In this document: positions 47,056-57,440 of the stretch, one piece after another | Position numbering within the stretch: position 1 is the stretch's first letter | How the letters are laid out: the number at the start of each line of letters is the position of its first letter | NCBI RefSeq assembly: GCF_003610775.1 | Contig: NZ_RAQO01000001.1 | Location: 124,001 to 188,000, forward strand | Direction: 5' to 3' | Source: Alginatibacterium sediminis | GTDB taxonomy: Bacteria > Pseudomonadota > Gammaproteobacteria > Enterobacterales > Celerinatantimonadaceae | DNA length: 64,000 nt | Position numbers and translations under genes: made by a program | Notes under the pieces: model-generated | Seen by the model: only the letters and a program-made list of their open reading frames with translations | The model's database searches: none | Told to the model about the DNA's origin: nothing

Positions 47056-47907
47056 TTAGGCTTGGGTTAATGTGCCCGCTTGATAGTCCCGAATGGCCTC
47101 TTGGATCTGTTCCTGAGAGTTCATTACAAAGGGACCATATTGGGCAATAGGCTCATTCAAAGGTTTACCACTAAGCAGCATTATTTTGCTCTCTGGTGCC
47201 ATCTCTAAATCAAGTTCACCTTCGTCACTAAAGCGCAGTAAGGTTTTTGCACCGTAAGACCTACCTTCGAATGTAAGCTGTCCTTGCGCTACATATACTA
47301 GCGCGTTATGCCCTTGGGGAATCGAGGCGCTGAGGTTAGTACTCAGCTCAGCTTCGGGGTTAGAAATATCCCAGTAACAACTTTCTACGTCAGGGATAAT
47401 CTTATGACTGAGAACGTTTTGGCCATTTATAACACCAGCTCCCATGACCGACTTGATGACTAAGTCATCAATGCGGGTCAGCGCTATGTCTTCAGACTCA
47501 ATGTTTTCGTAATCTGGATCCATCATTTTATCTTTGGCTGGTAAATTCAGCCACAATTGGAAACCCCTTAGCTTGCCACCAGTCTGTTTAGGCATTTCGG
47601 AATGAATTACTCCGCGACCGGCAGTCATCCACTGAACGCCACCATCTTTAATCCCCCCAACATTCCCCATGTTATCTCTATGTTCAAAGTGTCCCTCAAG
47701 CATATAGGTAATGGTTCTAAATCCACGGTGTGGATGCGCTGGAAAACCCGAAATGTAATCATCAGCATTATCTGAGCCAAAATCATCCATCATTAAAAAT
47801 GGGTCATAGCGCTGCAGATCAGCCCCACCAAAAACTCGGTTTAGCTTTACCCCGTCGCCATCGCTAGTGGGAATGGCCAAGCTTGATTCAATTAAGCTAC
47901 GTTTCAT
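47056..47907 (-). CDS. Pirin family protein
   Basis: The 283-residue bicupin has the pirin signature in the N-terminal cupin. HPHRGFRTITYMLEGHFEHR and GVQWMTAGRGVIHSE contain the His and Glu metal ligands. Some bacterial pirins have quercetinase activity or modulate metabolism; the role here is unknown. It is followed upstream by azoR on the same strand (41 bp), forming a probable two-gene unit divergent from a LysR regulator. Confidence 0.93.
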   Translation of the reverse strand: MKRSLIESSLAIPTSDGDGVKLNRVFGGADLQRYDPFLMMDDFGSDNADDYISGFPAHPHRGFRTITYMLEGHFEHRDNMGNVGGIKDGGVQWMTAGRGVIHSEMPKQTGGKLRGFQLWLNLPAKDKMMDPDYENIESEDIALTRIDDLVIKSVMGAGVINGQNVLSHKIIPDVESCYWDISNPEAELSTNLSASIPQGHNALVYVAQGQLTFEGRSYGAKTLLRFSDEGELDLEMAPESKIMLLSGKPLNEPIAQYGPFVMNSQEQIQEAIRDYQAGTLTQA

Positions 47908-47948
47908 TACGTATCTCCTTACATGTATTGAACAATCAAAGTGTCTGC

Positions 47949-48548
47949 CTAAATCACAGCGTTTAACTCTAATTGAGCTTGATTAATGCCCGACTCACGT
48001 GCTTCATCACCCATCGCTAGCCCTTCAGCATATATAACATGTACCTGATCTAAGCCCACAAAATTTAACATGGTACGAATGTAGGTTTCCATGGTGTCAT
48101 ATGCTGCGCCACTATGCTTACCGCCGCGAGTGCTAATCACATAGACAGGAATATTTGCTAACAAGCCTTTAGGACCTTGCTCGGTATAACTAAAGGTTTC
48201 ACCTGCTCGAGCAATATAATCAAACCAAGATTTGAGCATCGATGGAATGGTGAAGTTATACATGGGGGCTGTGATGATCAAGGCATCCGCATTTTTGAGC
48301 TGCGCGATCAGATCATCTGCATAAGCCACCAGCTGCTGTTGCTCTTGGCTTCGTTGCTCTAACTCAGTTGATAATGCACCAATAAAATCCCCCGCTAAAT
48401 GAGGCACAGGGCTTTGGCTAAAATTTAACAATTGAGTTTCCAAATCAGGGTGTTTTTGCTCGAGTTGAACTTGTAAATGCGACGCCAATTGACTGCTGAC
48501 ACCATTTTCACCAAACAAGCTTGAATCGATTCGTAGTAGGTTTTTCAT
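47949..48548 (-). CDS. azoR: FMN-dependent NADH azoreductase AzoR
   Basis: AzoR reduces quinones and azo compounds with FMN and NADH. The product has the flavodoxin-like fold with LRIDSSLFGENGVSS near the N-terminus, PMYNFTIPSMLKSWFDYI and STRGGKHSG (FMN contacts). The frame is open to an ATG at 48560, but ATG 48548 gives the canonical MKNLLRIDSS (199 residues). Divergent from the LysR gene across 103 bp, so regulation of azoR-pirin by that LysR, perhaps in response to quinones, is likely. Confidence 0.93.
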   Translation of the reverse strand: MKNLLRIDSSLFGENGVSSQLASHLQVQLEQKHPDLETQLLNFSQSPVPHLAGDFIGALSTELEQRSQEQQQLVAYADDLIAQLKNADALIITAPMYNFTIPSMLKSWFDYIARAGETFSYTEQGPKGLLANIPVYVISTRGGKHSGAAYDTMETYIRTMLNFVGLDQVHVIYAEGLAMGDEARESGINQAQLELNAVI

Positions 48549-48651
48549 ATTGGGTCTCATCTTTATTGATTAAGTTAAACCCATAATAAACTTTATTTTC
48601 GATGGATTAATGCTAATAATAGGCCTTAAACATCAGAAAATTAGATGAATA

Positions 48652-49542
48652 ATGAAAATTCCGAGTATAAGTATTGAACAGTGGGCTATTTTTAAGACCG
48701 TGATCGATAGCGGTTCATTCGCCCAAGCCGCCATTGAATTAAATAAAAGCCAATCGGCTATTAGTTACGCAATTGCCAAGCTTGAGCAAAGTTCGCCAGC
48801 CCCTCTTTTACAGAAAGATGGTCGACGATCAAGTTTGACCGATGCCGGACAGGTGATGTATCGCCACGCAAGCAACCTGTTGGCGCATGCTCAAAAAGTT
48901 GAGGATCACGCACTTTACCTCGCCAGTGGTTGGCAAAGCGAAGTCACCATAGCGGTCGATGCAGTGGTGGGAATGCAGGCCATTATCTGCGGCTTGAGAG
49001 CATTCTCTATTGAGCATCCCGCAACCCGCGTGAGAATACTCGAGACCTCCCTTTCATCGAGTGACGATGCCTTGTTAGAACGACAAGCTGATATCGTCTA
49101 CGGTCCACGCGTACCACCTGGATTTTTATCTAGTACCGTTGGAACATTTGAAATGCCCTGTGTTGTCAGTCCAGATCACGTGCTAGCGCAATTGGACAGG
49201 GCTGTAACTTCTGATGAATTACAAGACCATCGACAGATTGTTTTGCGCGACTCAGGCACAAAGCGTAACCAAGATGCTGGTTGGTTAAAAGCAGACCAGC
49301 GATGGACTGTAAGTTACTTTGGAACCACCATTCAGATCGTAAAGCAGGGACTTGGCTTTGCATTTATTCCTATTAGCCACATCAAACATGAACTTGAGCA
49401 CGGTTTGCTGAAGGAAGTCAGTTTGAGTATGAGTAGTCGACGCAGTGCTACTATCTATCGGATCTTCAGCGCCCAGGAGCAAGCAAATCCAGCAGTGCAA
49501 AGCATTGCTAGCTTTATTGATGCACAGCTCATGTCGAATTAA
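48652..49542 (+). CDS. LysR-family transcriptional regulator
   Basis: The 296-residue LysR protein has an N-terminal winged helix (FKTVIDSGSFAQAAIELNKS and AISYAIAKLEQ) and a periplasmic-binding-like effector domain starting near residue 90. It is divergent from azoR-pirin with a 103-bp shared control region, the usual place for LysR autoregulation and activation. The effector is unknown. Confidence 0.92.
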   Translation: MKIPSISIEQWAIFKTVIDSGSFAQAAIELNKSQSAISYAIAKLEQSSPAPLLQKDGRRSSLTDAGQVMYRHASNLLAHAQKVEDHALYLASGWQSEVTIAVDAVVGMQAIICGLRAFSIEHPATRVRILETSLSSSDDALLERQADIVYGPRVPPGFLSSTVGTFEMPCVVSPDHVLAQLDRAVTSDELQDHRQIVLRDSGTKRNQDAGWLKADQRWTVSYFGTTIQIVKQGLGFAFIPISHIKHELEHGLLKEVSLSMSSRRSATIYRIFSAQEQANPAVQSIASFIDAQLMSN

Positions 49543-49694
49543 CTCATTCATCACTATTTGTGTTCGCTTTAAATGATTTTTTGTGCGTTTGGTCAGGATT
49601 TTGTACTTTATTGTCTAAATCTTGGTATTCAGATTTTTTCTTTTTGTCGCGATAAGCTAAGCTGAGCGATTATTAAGCCAATGCGAAGACAAAC

Positions 49695-50462
49695 ATGGAA
49701 GCATCCTCAGTATTTCACCTCGGATTAAATCAAACCCAACTTGAAGGCGCAACGCTAGCAATTATCCCTGGTGATCCTAAGCGAGTCGACAAAATTGCGG
49801 CCCTTATGGACCAACCCAAAGCCTTAGCTAGCCATCGCGAATTTACGAGTTACTTAGGTAAGCTTGATGGGCATAGTGTGGTTGTATGCTCAACGGGGAT
49901 CGGTGGTCCCTCAACATCTATTGCTGTTGAAGAGCTTGCTCAGCTTGGTATTACTACCTTTTTACGCATTGGAACCACAGGGGCTATTCAGAGTCACTTA
50001 AATGTCGGTGATATCATTGTCACAACCGCTTCAGTGCGACTTGACGGGGCTAGTCAGCATTTTGCCCCCTTGGAGTTCCCAGCCGTTGCTGATTTCGAAG
50101 CAACCACAGCGATGGTACAAGCTGCAAAAGCAACTGGAGCAACCGTGCATATTGGGGTAACTGCATCTAGCGATACCTTTTATCCCGGTCAAGAACGTTA
50201 TGATACGGTCTCAGGTCGCGTAACCCAACGCTTCCAAGGAACGCTTAAAGAATGGCAATCTATGGGGGTTCTGAACTACGAAATGGAGTCTGCAACTTTG
50301 TTTACTCAGTGCAGCTCACAAGGCTTACGCAGCGCCTGTGTTGCCGGCGTGATTGTAAATCGAACTCAGCAAGAAATCCCAGATGAAGCTTTAATGAAGC
50401 AAACCGAAAACCACAGCATTAAAATTGTGGTTGAAGCTGCAAGAATACTACTGCAAGCATAA
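49695..50462 (+). CDS. udp: Uridine phosphorylase Udp
   Basis: Udp cleaves uridine with phosphate to uracil and ribose-1-phosphate. The 255-residue hexameric-type enzyme has [43 protein letters not shown] and the substrate loop [11 protein letters not shown] short stem-loop with arms CTATGGAGC and GCTCCATAG follows the stop (50471-50504) but has no T-run. Stands alone. Confidence 0.95.
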   Translation: MEASSVFHLGLNQTQLEGATLAIIPGDPKRVDKIAALMDQPKALASHREFTSYLGKLDGHSVVVCSTGIGGPSTSIAVEELAQLGITTFLRIGTTGAIQSHLNVGDIIVTTASVRLDGASQHFAPLEFPAVADFEATTAMVQAAKATGATVHIGVTASSDTFYPGQERYDTVSGRVTQRFQGTLKEWQSMGVLNYEMESATLFTQCSSQGLRSACVAGVIVNRTQQEIPDEALMKQTENHSIKIVVEAARILLQA

Positions 50463-50605
50463 TACTTAGCGCTATGGAGCTAAGCTTAAGGCTTTGCTCC
50501 ATAGTTACAAACTGTATCCCATCAATACAGTGATCGAGGTTTTTCTCTAAGGTTTAGCAAGTGGCTAAGCATGACGTTTTTAGCTACAAAATAAACTAAA
50601 GGCAT

Positions 50606-51256
50606 TCACTCGCTGGTGGAGCTGTCTTGAACGCAAAACCTAAGTACTGTTTTATACTTGTCAGGACTAACTCGCCTTGCATCTGAGAGATAAATTTCTC
50701 GGTGTACTTTAGAGTTGCGCGAAAATCCTTGTTGCTCAGCAAAGCTTTCCATCAGTGCAAAGCTTACCGACTCGTTCTCATAGCATCCCAAATGAAGCAT
50801 TTGAATACATCGACCTTCCTCGATTTCTTCAAAGGATATCGACGATATATACGGCGATGGTTTCTTGGTTTGAACACAGTCTCGCAGCTGATTAAAAAGC
50901 GATTCATCTACAAAATCGGGTTGTCTAATCATCAAGGTATAGCTTAAATCATCTTTATTGACTACACCGTTAAATCTGGCTTTAGCTTCTTTGTTAATAT
51001 CCCACACACCTTCTAGAGGGTATACGCTAAAGTCACAATAAGTAGCTGGTTTTTCTTCAGCTTTCTTTAACTGCATTTTTATCGCATAGGCTAATGAGAA
51101 CAAAGCCTCAACTCTTTTAGAAAAAGCTTCGCTATTGGGATTACCTTCTCCTTCAAGACAAATGAACTTGAAGCTTTTCAGCTCTATGAGTTCCGGCTTA
51201 TTTTTTGGCAAATACCTAGATTTTTCGTGCTTACGCCACTGTTGTTTTTCAGTCAT
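50606..51256 (-). CDS. GyrI-like effector-binding protein (COG4832 type)
   Basis: The 216-residue product has only a GyrI-like small-molecule-binding domain and no DNA-binding part. Family marks are KFICLEGEGNPNSEAFSKRV near the start and MLHLGCYENESVSFALM. The longest frame begins at 51310, but ATG 51256 has AGGGAAG upstream. It follows a MerR regulator whose own C-terminal half is also GyrI-like, so the pair may bind related compounds. The ligand is unknown. Confidence 0.82.
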   Translation of the reverse strand: MTEKQQWRKHEKSRYLPKNKPELIELKSFKFICLEGEGNPNSEAFSKRVEALFSLAYAIKMQLKKAEEKPATYCDFSVYPLEGVWDINKEAKARFNGVVNKDDLSYTLMIRQPDFVDESLFNQLRDCVQTKKPSPYISSISFEEIEEGRCIQMLHLGCYENESVSFALMESFAEQQGFSRNSKVHREIYLSDARRVSPDKYKTVLRFCVQDSSTSE

Positions 51257-51302
51257 AACTTCCCTATAGCTTGTTGAAATGTTTAGCCACTCTCTAATAA
51301 AA

Positions 51303-52103
51303 CTAATCAAGCACAGGAACGAGTATTTGCGTGCGATACTTTTTGCTATTGCCTTTAAAGATCATACCTGGGCCTTTTAAATAAACTTCTCGTATAGGCA
51401 GCTCGGTCTTCAAGTCCTGCTCTTTGATGTAATCAAAAACCCTCTTGTAAGCGATACCTATGCTTTCATAGGAGCCTTCATGAACAAGAGACACAAAGCA
51501 TCCACCAACCAACAGGCTTTGAGCAGTATCTGTGTCCATTGGTTTTTTAATAGGCAAACAGCTTTGAAACTTAGCTCGCTCTTGAAACTCAGCTCGGAAA
51601 TATTGGTTAAACGGTGCGCCATTTAACTGTCGACCAGCGACCCGATAAAGTTTTGCCATCGCTTTACCCGTTTCCCTGTATTCACCTTCCCAATCACAGA
51701 TAAGTACCTGTTGTTGTCCCAATTCTTCGATTGTGATTTGATTAGAATAGGATAAGCCTTTTTCTACAGAGTTCTCTTTAACCAAGACTTGATCAATTGC
51801 TTCTGAAATGAGGCTAAGTTTTACAATATCCTGGTCTATTGAATTCTTTTTTTGTTCAAGCAAATCTCTTAAATCAGACTCATCTTTAACGCTTTTAAGC
51901 AAATCCGTAATTTCCGCGAGCGTAAACTTCATCGACTTCATGGTACTAATCACTTTCGCAAGCTCAATCTCGCGCTCAGAATAAAAACGGTAACCGGAAT
52001 CCATATCAATATGGGCTGGGACTAACACACCTTTTTCATGGTAATGACGCAAAGCTTTTATTGTTATTGCTGTGATTTTAGAAAACTCACCAATCGTATA
52101 CAT
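51303..52103 (-). CDS. MerR-family regulator with GyrI-like effector domain
   Basis: The 266-residue product begins with a MerR winged helix (YTIGEFSKITAITIKALRHY, GVLVPAHIDMDSGYRFYSE). A dimerisation coiled coil (residues about 75-115) and a C-terminal GyrI-like domain (about 125-266) follow. This is the BltR/BmrR-like architecture, in which the C-terminal domain binds a hydrophobic or cationic ligand and switches an efflux gene. A stand-alone GyrI protein is encoded 46 bp downstream; no transporter is adjacent. Confidence 0.88.
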   Translation of the reverse strand: MYTIGEFSKITAITIKALRHYHEKGVLVPAHIDMDSGYRFYSEREIELAKVISTMKSMKFTLAEITDLLKSVKDESDLRDLLEQKKNSIDQDIVKLSLISEAIDQVLVKENSVEKGLSYSNQITIEELGQQQVLICDWEGEYRETGKAMAKLYRVAGRQLNGAPFNQYFRAEFQERAKFQSCLPIKKPMDTDTAQSLLVGGCFVSLVHEGSYESIGIAYKRVFDYIKEQDLKTELPIREVYLKGPGMIFKGNSKKYRTQILVPVLD

Positions 52104-52265
52104 CCTTAAGTCCTTATCGTCATTGCAAACAGGAGTTTGCAGCCTCCTGTATGGGGAGAGTCAAGCATGCACCTCATAAAATAGACAAGAGTGGTATTCG
52201 TTATTTTCAAGCCCAGTTTAAGCTTGCATTAAAAATGCTGATCAGGTTTTGATAAATCTCAATCA

Positions 52266-52299
52266 TACAAAAAGCCGCTTCCTTTGGATTAGCGGCTTA
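52266..52299 (-). terminator. Rho-independent terminator of the ferric-reductase-like gene
   Basis: AAGCCGCT and AGCGGCTT pair on the minus strand and are followed by TTTTTG, 33 bp after the stop at 52332. The rest of the 228-bp gap upstream of the MerR gene shows no clear feature. Confidence 0.85.
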
Positions 52300-52331
52300 G
52301 GTGTCTTATTATTCGTTAAAGTGAGACTTAG

Positions 52332-53684
52332 TTAACGCAGGTTAAAGTTCTCTGAATAAATAGCTTCTGGCAAAATTCTATTTTCCTTCAAACCTTTACT
52401 TAGTTGTTTTAGACGCTGGTTTGGCCCGCAATAACTTAAGCTATATTGCTCTCCCGCAAGTTCCTTTTTAAGCAATGCTGCATCAACGCGTTGCCCCTGA
52501 GCAGAATACAGAACGTGAACTTGAATGTTGTTAAACGCTTTAGTGAGAAACTCGATACGCTCTAAAAAGTAGGCTTGATCACGAGTACCAGGACAATAAT
52601 AGAGATCAATCTGACTGTGCTTTAATTTTTGCATCTCACGTTCGTTACGATAGTTTGCCTCTAACCAAGCAATAAACGGGGCAATACCGATCCCAACCCC
52701 CATCCAAATTTGCCTTTCTTCGTTAGGTGCTTGAAAACGTCCATAAGGCCCTTCTATTTGCACCGCAGCACCAACACTTAAATTTTTCACTAAACCTGCT
52801 GTATAATCACCAAGCGCTTTGATTGAGAACTCATATTCATTCTTAGCTTGAATGAAATTGCTCAAAGTAAAAGGATGAGCCGCTTCACCATCTTCAAATT
52901 TAACGAAATAAAACTGACCCGCTTTAGGTGACTTACTACTTTGAGTTTTTGGGGTAATCGTTACTTTTAAAGTATCACCATAAGATTGAATCGCACTCAC
53001 TTGCCCTGGCTGCTGACGACTTCGGCCAATACGGCCACTCATAGAAATTAAAGCGCAAACACTACCAATAATAGTAAAGACGATAAGCATAGCATCTAAA
53101 GGAATAGAGGCAAACGTCTGATCCATAAGCAATAAAGCGTGTATTGCGCCAATAATAAATACCACACCAGATATTTTGTGCAGCCAACGAAAACGCTTAT
53201 AGTTAATCACCTGTAGCAAGCTAACAAGTACCAAGGCGATCAGCAAATACATTGATATTTCACCTAATTGGTTGCCAACAGCATGCCAATTGATGCCTTC
53301 AATACTAGATCTTTGGCCTCGCCGCTCTGGGCGAGCGAACCACTCAAAAGCGAAGACAACTTTAACCGACTTAATTGCCAACCAATGCAAGATGACAGCC
53401 ACCAATGCACCAATCCCAAATCGTTTATGCTGAACATACATTCGATCGAGACCCTGGAAAAAGTTTTCCAAAAAACCGGGCCGAACAGCGAGTAGCATGC
53501 ACACCGCCATATACCCCAAAGCAAGTGCACCGGTTAATAGCGTTATTTGATGGCGCCAGAACAGAAAACTGTGTTCCCCAGGAAGCTGGAACATCAGACA
53601 AAGGGCCCAAAACCCAACGATAACGGCACTAAATTTACTAAAGAAATACTGCATAGCTGATAAACTTTTTACTACTAAAGACAT
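52332..53684 (-). CDS. Ferric reductase-like flavocytochrome
   Basis: The 450-residue membrane reductase has about six N-terminal TM helices in a ferric-reductase-like domain. Likely haem histidines are HKRFGIGALVAVILHW and HKISGVVFIIGAIHALL. An FAD domain (HPFTLSNF) and NAD(P) domain (GVGIGIAPFIAWLEAN) follow. It would move electrons from NAD(P)H across the membrane, to iron or another acceptor; a partner protein is not encoded next to it. It stands alone. Confidence 0.88.
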   Translation of the reverse strand: MSLVVKSLSAMQYFFSKFSAVIVGFWALCLMFQLPGEHSFLFWRHQITLLTGALALGYMAVCMLLAVRPGFLENFFQGLDRMYVQHKRFGIGALVAVILHWLAIKSVKVVFAFEWFARPERRGQRSSIEGINWHAVGNQLGEISMYLLIALVLVSLLQVINYKRFRWLHKISGVVFIIGAIHALLLMDQTFASIPLDAMLIVFTIIGSVCALISMSGRIGRSRQQPGQVSAIQSYGDTLKVTITPKTQSSKSPKAGQFYFVKFEDGEAAHPFTLSNFIQAKNEYEFSIKALGDYTAGLVKNLSVGAAVQIEGPYGRFQAPNEERQIWMGVGIGIAPFIAWLEANYRNEREMQKLKHSQIDLYYCPGTRDQAYFLERIEFLTKAFNNIQVHVLYSAQGQRVDAALLKKELAGEQYSLSYCGPNQRLKQLSKGLKENRILPEAIYSENFNLR

Positions 53685-53756
53685 AGTCAGCTTACGCTTC
53701 TAGGTTTGCTTTACGAGGGGATTTACCTTGGCTTGCTTGCTCTTACATTCTTTTAC

Positions 53757-53785
53757 AAAAAACGGGCTCAAGGCCCGTTTTTTAT
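53757..53785 (-). terminator. Rho-independent terminator after the SDR gene
   Basis: AACGGGC and GCCCGTT pair around a 5-base loop with T-runs on both sides. It lies 29 bp after the SDR stop on the minus strand and ends the glmU-SDR transcript. Confidence 0.9.
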
Positions 53786-53813
53786 AGTATCTGAGTAAAA
53801 AAATCCTCAGTGC

Positions 53814-54494
53814 TTACCAATCAATCGCTTTTTGGTTTCTAAAGAAGCCGCCATTGGGGCCATCTTCTTCAGCGTTAATAAGCCAGAGTGCAGTTTTGGC
53901 GGCTTCTTCGGGTGCCAATTCAGCATCATCTCCGCCCATACGGGTTTTAACCCAACCTGGACACATACTATTAATTAATACGCCTTTTTCCGAAGATTTA
54001 GACCAACTAAGCGTTAAGGCATTTAAAGCCGCTTTGCTTACACTATACGCAGTTGGCCCTTGCAAGCCCTCATTAAAACTACCCCAACCAGAACTCACGT
54101 TAACCACGCGGCCATATGCTCTTTGGTTCATCAGTGGGACTAACTGGCGCATTAATTCATGTGCCGCAAAGCAGTTCACTTGCATGGACGATACCATTTG
54201 AGCCGCATTTAGTTCACTGGTCTGGGTTTTATCAAGCACCCCAGCATTGTTCACAAGTCCATCAATACGTGGATGAATAGAAAGCAGCTTCTCAACTTGT
54301 AGGCTTAAGTTAACTGGATTACTGAGATCTAGGTGTACTGGAAACACAGAACCACGGATATTTGCTGCCGCTTGAACACCTTCAAGGATGTCGCGGCAAC
54401 CCAGTAACACTTCATATTCTTGTTCAGCTAACGCTGTGGCAATCGCAAGCCCAATGCCACGGTTGCCGCCAGTCACTAATATTTTTGCTCGCAT
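53814..54494 (-). CDS. Short-chain dehydrogenase/reductase
   Basis: The 226-residue classical SDR has the cofactor motif TGGNRGIGLAIA at residues 8-19, NNAG near 85, and the catalytic Ser, Tyr and Lys in VSSGWGSF and YSVSKAALNAL. The substrate is not evident. It lies 8 bp downstream of glmU on the same strand and before a strong terminator, so it is co-expressed with glmU. Confidence 0.9.
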   Translation of the reverse strand: MRAKILVTGGNRGIGLAIATALAEQEYEVLLGCRDILEGVQAAANIRGSVFPVHLDLSNPVNLSLQVEKLLSIHPRIDGLVNNAGVLDKTQTSELNAAQMVSSMQVNCFAAHELMRQLVPLMNQRAYGRVVNVSSGWGSFNEGLQGPTAYSVSKAALNALTLSWSKSSEKGVLINSMCPGWVKTRMGGDDAELAPEEAAKTALWLINAEEDGPNGGFFRNQKAIDW

Positions 54495-54502
54495 ATTCTA
54501 TC

Positions 54503-55867
54503 CTAGGATTTTTTTGTTGGTCGTTTCCAACCTTGAATATTTCTCTGTTTAACTCGTGATATAGCCAGTTCATCAGCAGCTATATCACCCGTTACAGTCG
54601 TGCCTGCCCCAATAGTTGCGCCGCGACCAACGCGTACCGGCGCCACCAATTGAGTATCGCTACCAATAAAAACGTCGTCTTCAATAATCGTTTGAAACTT
54701 ATTTATACCATCATAATTACAGGTGATGGTGCCCGCACCAATATTAACCCCTGCACCGACAGTACTATCACCAAGATAACTTAAGTGTCCGCATTTAGAG
54801 CCTCTACCCAAAGTAGATTTTTTCATCTCAACAAAATTACCAACTTGCGCACCTTGCTCTAGTTTTGCGCCAGGTCGTAAACGAGCAAAGGGGCCAGCCG
54901 CGCTGTCTTTATCAAGCAAAGCATTTTCAATAATAGAGTTAGCTTTAATTCGGACACCATCGCCCAAAACTGAATTGCGAATAATACAGTTCGGTTCAAT
55001 ATGCACAGCTTCACCTAACTTCACATTCCCTTCAAACAAAGCGTTAAAATCTACAAAACAATCATTCCCAAATTCAAGCTCACCTCGAATATCAAAACGA
55101 GTAGCGTCGCTTAAGCTCAAGCCTTCTCTTAAGGCCTTATTTGCAAGTTGCAATTGATAAGCCCGTTCGAGACGATTTAGTTGAACTCTGTCGTTCACAC
55201 CTTCAACTTCAATAGTGTCAGCGGGTTGAACTGCAACTACAGATTTGCCATCACCAGCTGCCATCGCAATTAGGTCTGTGACATAGTATTCGCCTTGAGC
55301 ATTGTTATTACTCAGTTTCGCAAGCCACGCTTGAAAGTCTTCTGCCTTCGCTACCAGCACACCGGTATTTACTTCGGTAATGGTTAACTGCTCAGCGCTA
55401 GCATCTTTGTGTTCTACAATGGCTTCTACTTGTCCGTTGCCACTGCGAATAATTCGCCCATAACCGCTTGGGTCGTCTTGCTCTACGGTCAATAAACTAA
55501 TACCACCCTCTGGGAGCGCTTCTAACAAGGAGTTAATCGTTTGGCTGGTAATCAATGGCGTATCACCATAAAGCATTACCACAGCTTGATTAGGGGTGAA
55601 ATACGGTGCAGCTTGCTGCATGGCGTGACCGGTACCGAGTTGCTCGGCTTGTTCAACCCAGTTGAGACTAGGATCGGTCACTTTTTCTTTTAGAAGCTCA
55701 GCACCATGGCCATAAATGAGGTGAACTTGTTGCGCTTGCAAGGATTTAGCCGTATCAATAACGTGCTGAACCATAGGTTTACCCGCTAAAGGGTGTAAAA
55801 CCTTTGGCAAATTTGAACGCATCCGTGTGCCTTTTCCTGCAGCTAAAATTGCAACATCAAAACTCAT
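54503..55867 (-). CDS. glmU: Bifunctional UDP-GlcNAc pyrophosphorylase/GlcN-1-P acetyltransferase GlmU
   Basis: GlmU acetylates glucosamine-1-P and then makes UDP-GlcNAc, a wall and LPS precursor. The N-terminal uridyltransferase begins with [20 protein letters not shown] and includes [15 protein letters not shown]. The C-terminal half is a left-handed beta-helix of hexapeptides ([18 protein letters not shown]) with [15 protein letters not shown]. Length 454 is close to the E. coli enzyme (456). In E. coli glmU follows atpC directly; here ravA-viaA lie in between. Confidence 0.97.
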   Translation of the reverse strand: MSFDVAILAAGKGTRMRSNLPKVLHPLAGKPMVQHVIDTAKSLQAQQVHLIYGHGAELLKEKVTDPSLNWVEQAEQLGTGHAMQQAAPYFTPNQAVVMLYGDTPLITSQTINSLLEALPEGGISLLTVEQDDPSGYGRIIRSGNGQVEAIVEHKDASAEQLTITEVNTGVLVAKAEDFQAWLAKLSNNNAQGEYYVTDLIAMAAGDGKSVVAVQPADTIEVEGVNDRVQLNRLERAYQLQLANKALREGLSLSDATRFDIRGELEFGNDCFVDFNALFEGNVKLGEAVHIEPNCIIRNSVLGDGVRIKANSIIENALLDKDSAAGPFARLRPGAKLEQGAQVGNFVEMKKSTLGRGSKCGHLSYLGDSTVGAGVNIGAGTITCNYDGINKFQTIIEDDVFIGSDTQLVAPVRVGRGATIGAGTTVTGDIAADELAISRVKQRNIQGWKRPTKKS

Positions 55868-55934
55868 CTATTTTCTCTCTGTTATTTAAATTGATTGATC
55901 AGCCAAAACAGCATTCCTTTACCGTTATAGCTTT

Positions 55935-57431
55935 TTAGAACTTGCGTTGACGTTCATTAAACAAGCGATGTAGCTTATTTTTACCAAGTTTAGACTTCGT
56001 TTTAGCGCGTTCCATTATCGAGGGGTGATACTGCCATATATGATCAAATACATCCATTAAGGCAGGGTTCCCATATCGCGATAAATTTAGCCCATGAAAG
56101 CGATTACTTTTAGTCTTAAGCGCTTCAATAAGAGTCTGTAGTTTAGCCGGGGGCGTTGGTGCAATAAAATCTGATAAGACCACTAGATCGGCGTTTTCAA
56201 ATTGTTGGGTGCTTAAGGTCGATATTGCGTTTTCAAACACAGCATTAAAATCAGTTCCACCGAGAAAGCTATAGTTAAGAAAGCTTAAGGCTTCTTTTAG
56301 TCCATCTTGGCGGGTGAGTTGGTATTCAATCAACTCACTGGAAAATATTAACACCCGACAGTCACGCTCTTGTGCCAAAGCGATTTGCATAAGTCCATAA
56401 GCGAAGGCCTTAGCGCACTTTTCAGGAAAACCTTGCATAGAACCAGAAGCATCAATTGCTAAGATAAAGGGTCCCGGATGGATAAGTTCATGACTTGCTT
56501 TAACAGTCACTGTTTTTACCCGTTTTAGGGTTCGGCTTTTACCTTGGCTGCGGTAATTAAGTAGTTGTTTATCTGCCAAATGCTTGTAAAAAACCACTTC
56601 CAGTTCTGGATAAGCTAAAAACATTGTTTCACTAGGTAATAACTTCGATAGATCGTCACTTTCATGAATGCCAACAATATCGTCAATGGCCATATCACTT
56701 TGTTCTTCGACCATTTGTAATTCTTCGTGTTCCGGTTCTTTAATTTCGCTAGGCGCTTGATCAAGCGCCATTCGACCAAGACTCTCTGCTATTTCCAATA
56801 GCAAGGGTTGGTCTTTTAAAAACTGAGTGTAGAAGTGCAAGTGATTGACGTCGCGACGACTCAGTTTGGCCGCCGCCATATCCCACAGACGTCCTAGATG
56901 GTTTTGATCGCCAGTTTCACTGATCCCTTCTAAGTCTTGCATGGTATCAATACGCTGGTATAAGTCGGTCAACAGTTGCTCTTTTTCATTCTCAACTTCA
57001 GCAATCTGGGCCTGCTTTAAATCGTTTAGTATTGAATCAAACCACTGATTACAAAAATAGTTTTGGAACATAGGGCTTTTACGATGATTGGGATCATCAC
57101 AGAGTTTTTTAGCCTCAATGTAGTAGCTTGAGCTCCCTTCTAGGCCTAAGGTTATAATATCCACTTGCTCAACAAACTGGTCTGCTGACATTTCTATTGC
57201 GCGTTGGTATTGTACAATTTCATCGGCAAAGCGCTGCTCATTTGGTATTTCGCTTACTTGTTCCATAACTTGAGAACGCCAACGTGACAGTTGGCTTTTC
57301 ATTGAACGCTTAATATTACTACTGGACTCGGCAGCTGCGATAAGTTGAGGACGCACCATCATCTCTCGAACAACCTCGTCGATGACACCTGATTCAATCA
57401 GCATTGCGCCTAGCTGCAAGCTATCAATCAT
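55935..57431 (-). CDS. viaA: VWA-domain protein ViaA
   Basis: ViaA partners the MoxR ATPase RavA. The 498-residue product has a long helical N-terminal region and a C-terminal von Willebrand A domain. The MIDAS metal motif is AIDASGSMQG (DxSxS), with a Thr in GGTDFNAVF and Asp in VVLSDFIAPTP. The 9-bp gap to ravA implies a bicistronic unit. In E. coli RavA-ViaA act on respiratory complexes and aminoglycoside sensitivity; the same role is inferred. Confidence 0.93.
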   Translation of the reverse strand: MIDSLQLGAMLIESGVIDEVVREMMVRPQLIAAAESSSNIKRSMKSQLSRWRSQVMEQVSEIPNEQRFADEIVQYQRAIEMSADQFVEQVDIITLGLEGSSSYYIEAKKLCDDPNHRKSPMFQNYFCNQWFDSILNDLKQAQIAEVENEKEQLLTDLYQRIDTMQDLEGISETGDQNHLGRLWDMAAAKLSRRDVNHLHFYTQFLKDQPLLLEIAESLGRMALDQAPSEIKEPEHEELQMVEEQSDMAIDDIVGIHESDDLSKLLPSETMFLAYPELEVVFYKHLADKQLLNYRSQGKSRTLKRVKTVTVKASHELIHPGPFILAIDASGSMQGFPEKCAKAFAYGLMQIALAQERDCRVLIFSSELIEYQLTRQDGLKEALSFLNYSFLGGTDFNAVFENAISTLSTQQFENADLVVLSDFIAPTPPAKLQTLIEALKTKSNRFHGLNLSRYGNPALMDVFDHIWQYHPSIMERAKTKSKLGKNKLHRLFNERQRKF

Positions 57432-57440
57432 GGTTTTAGC

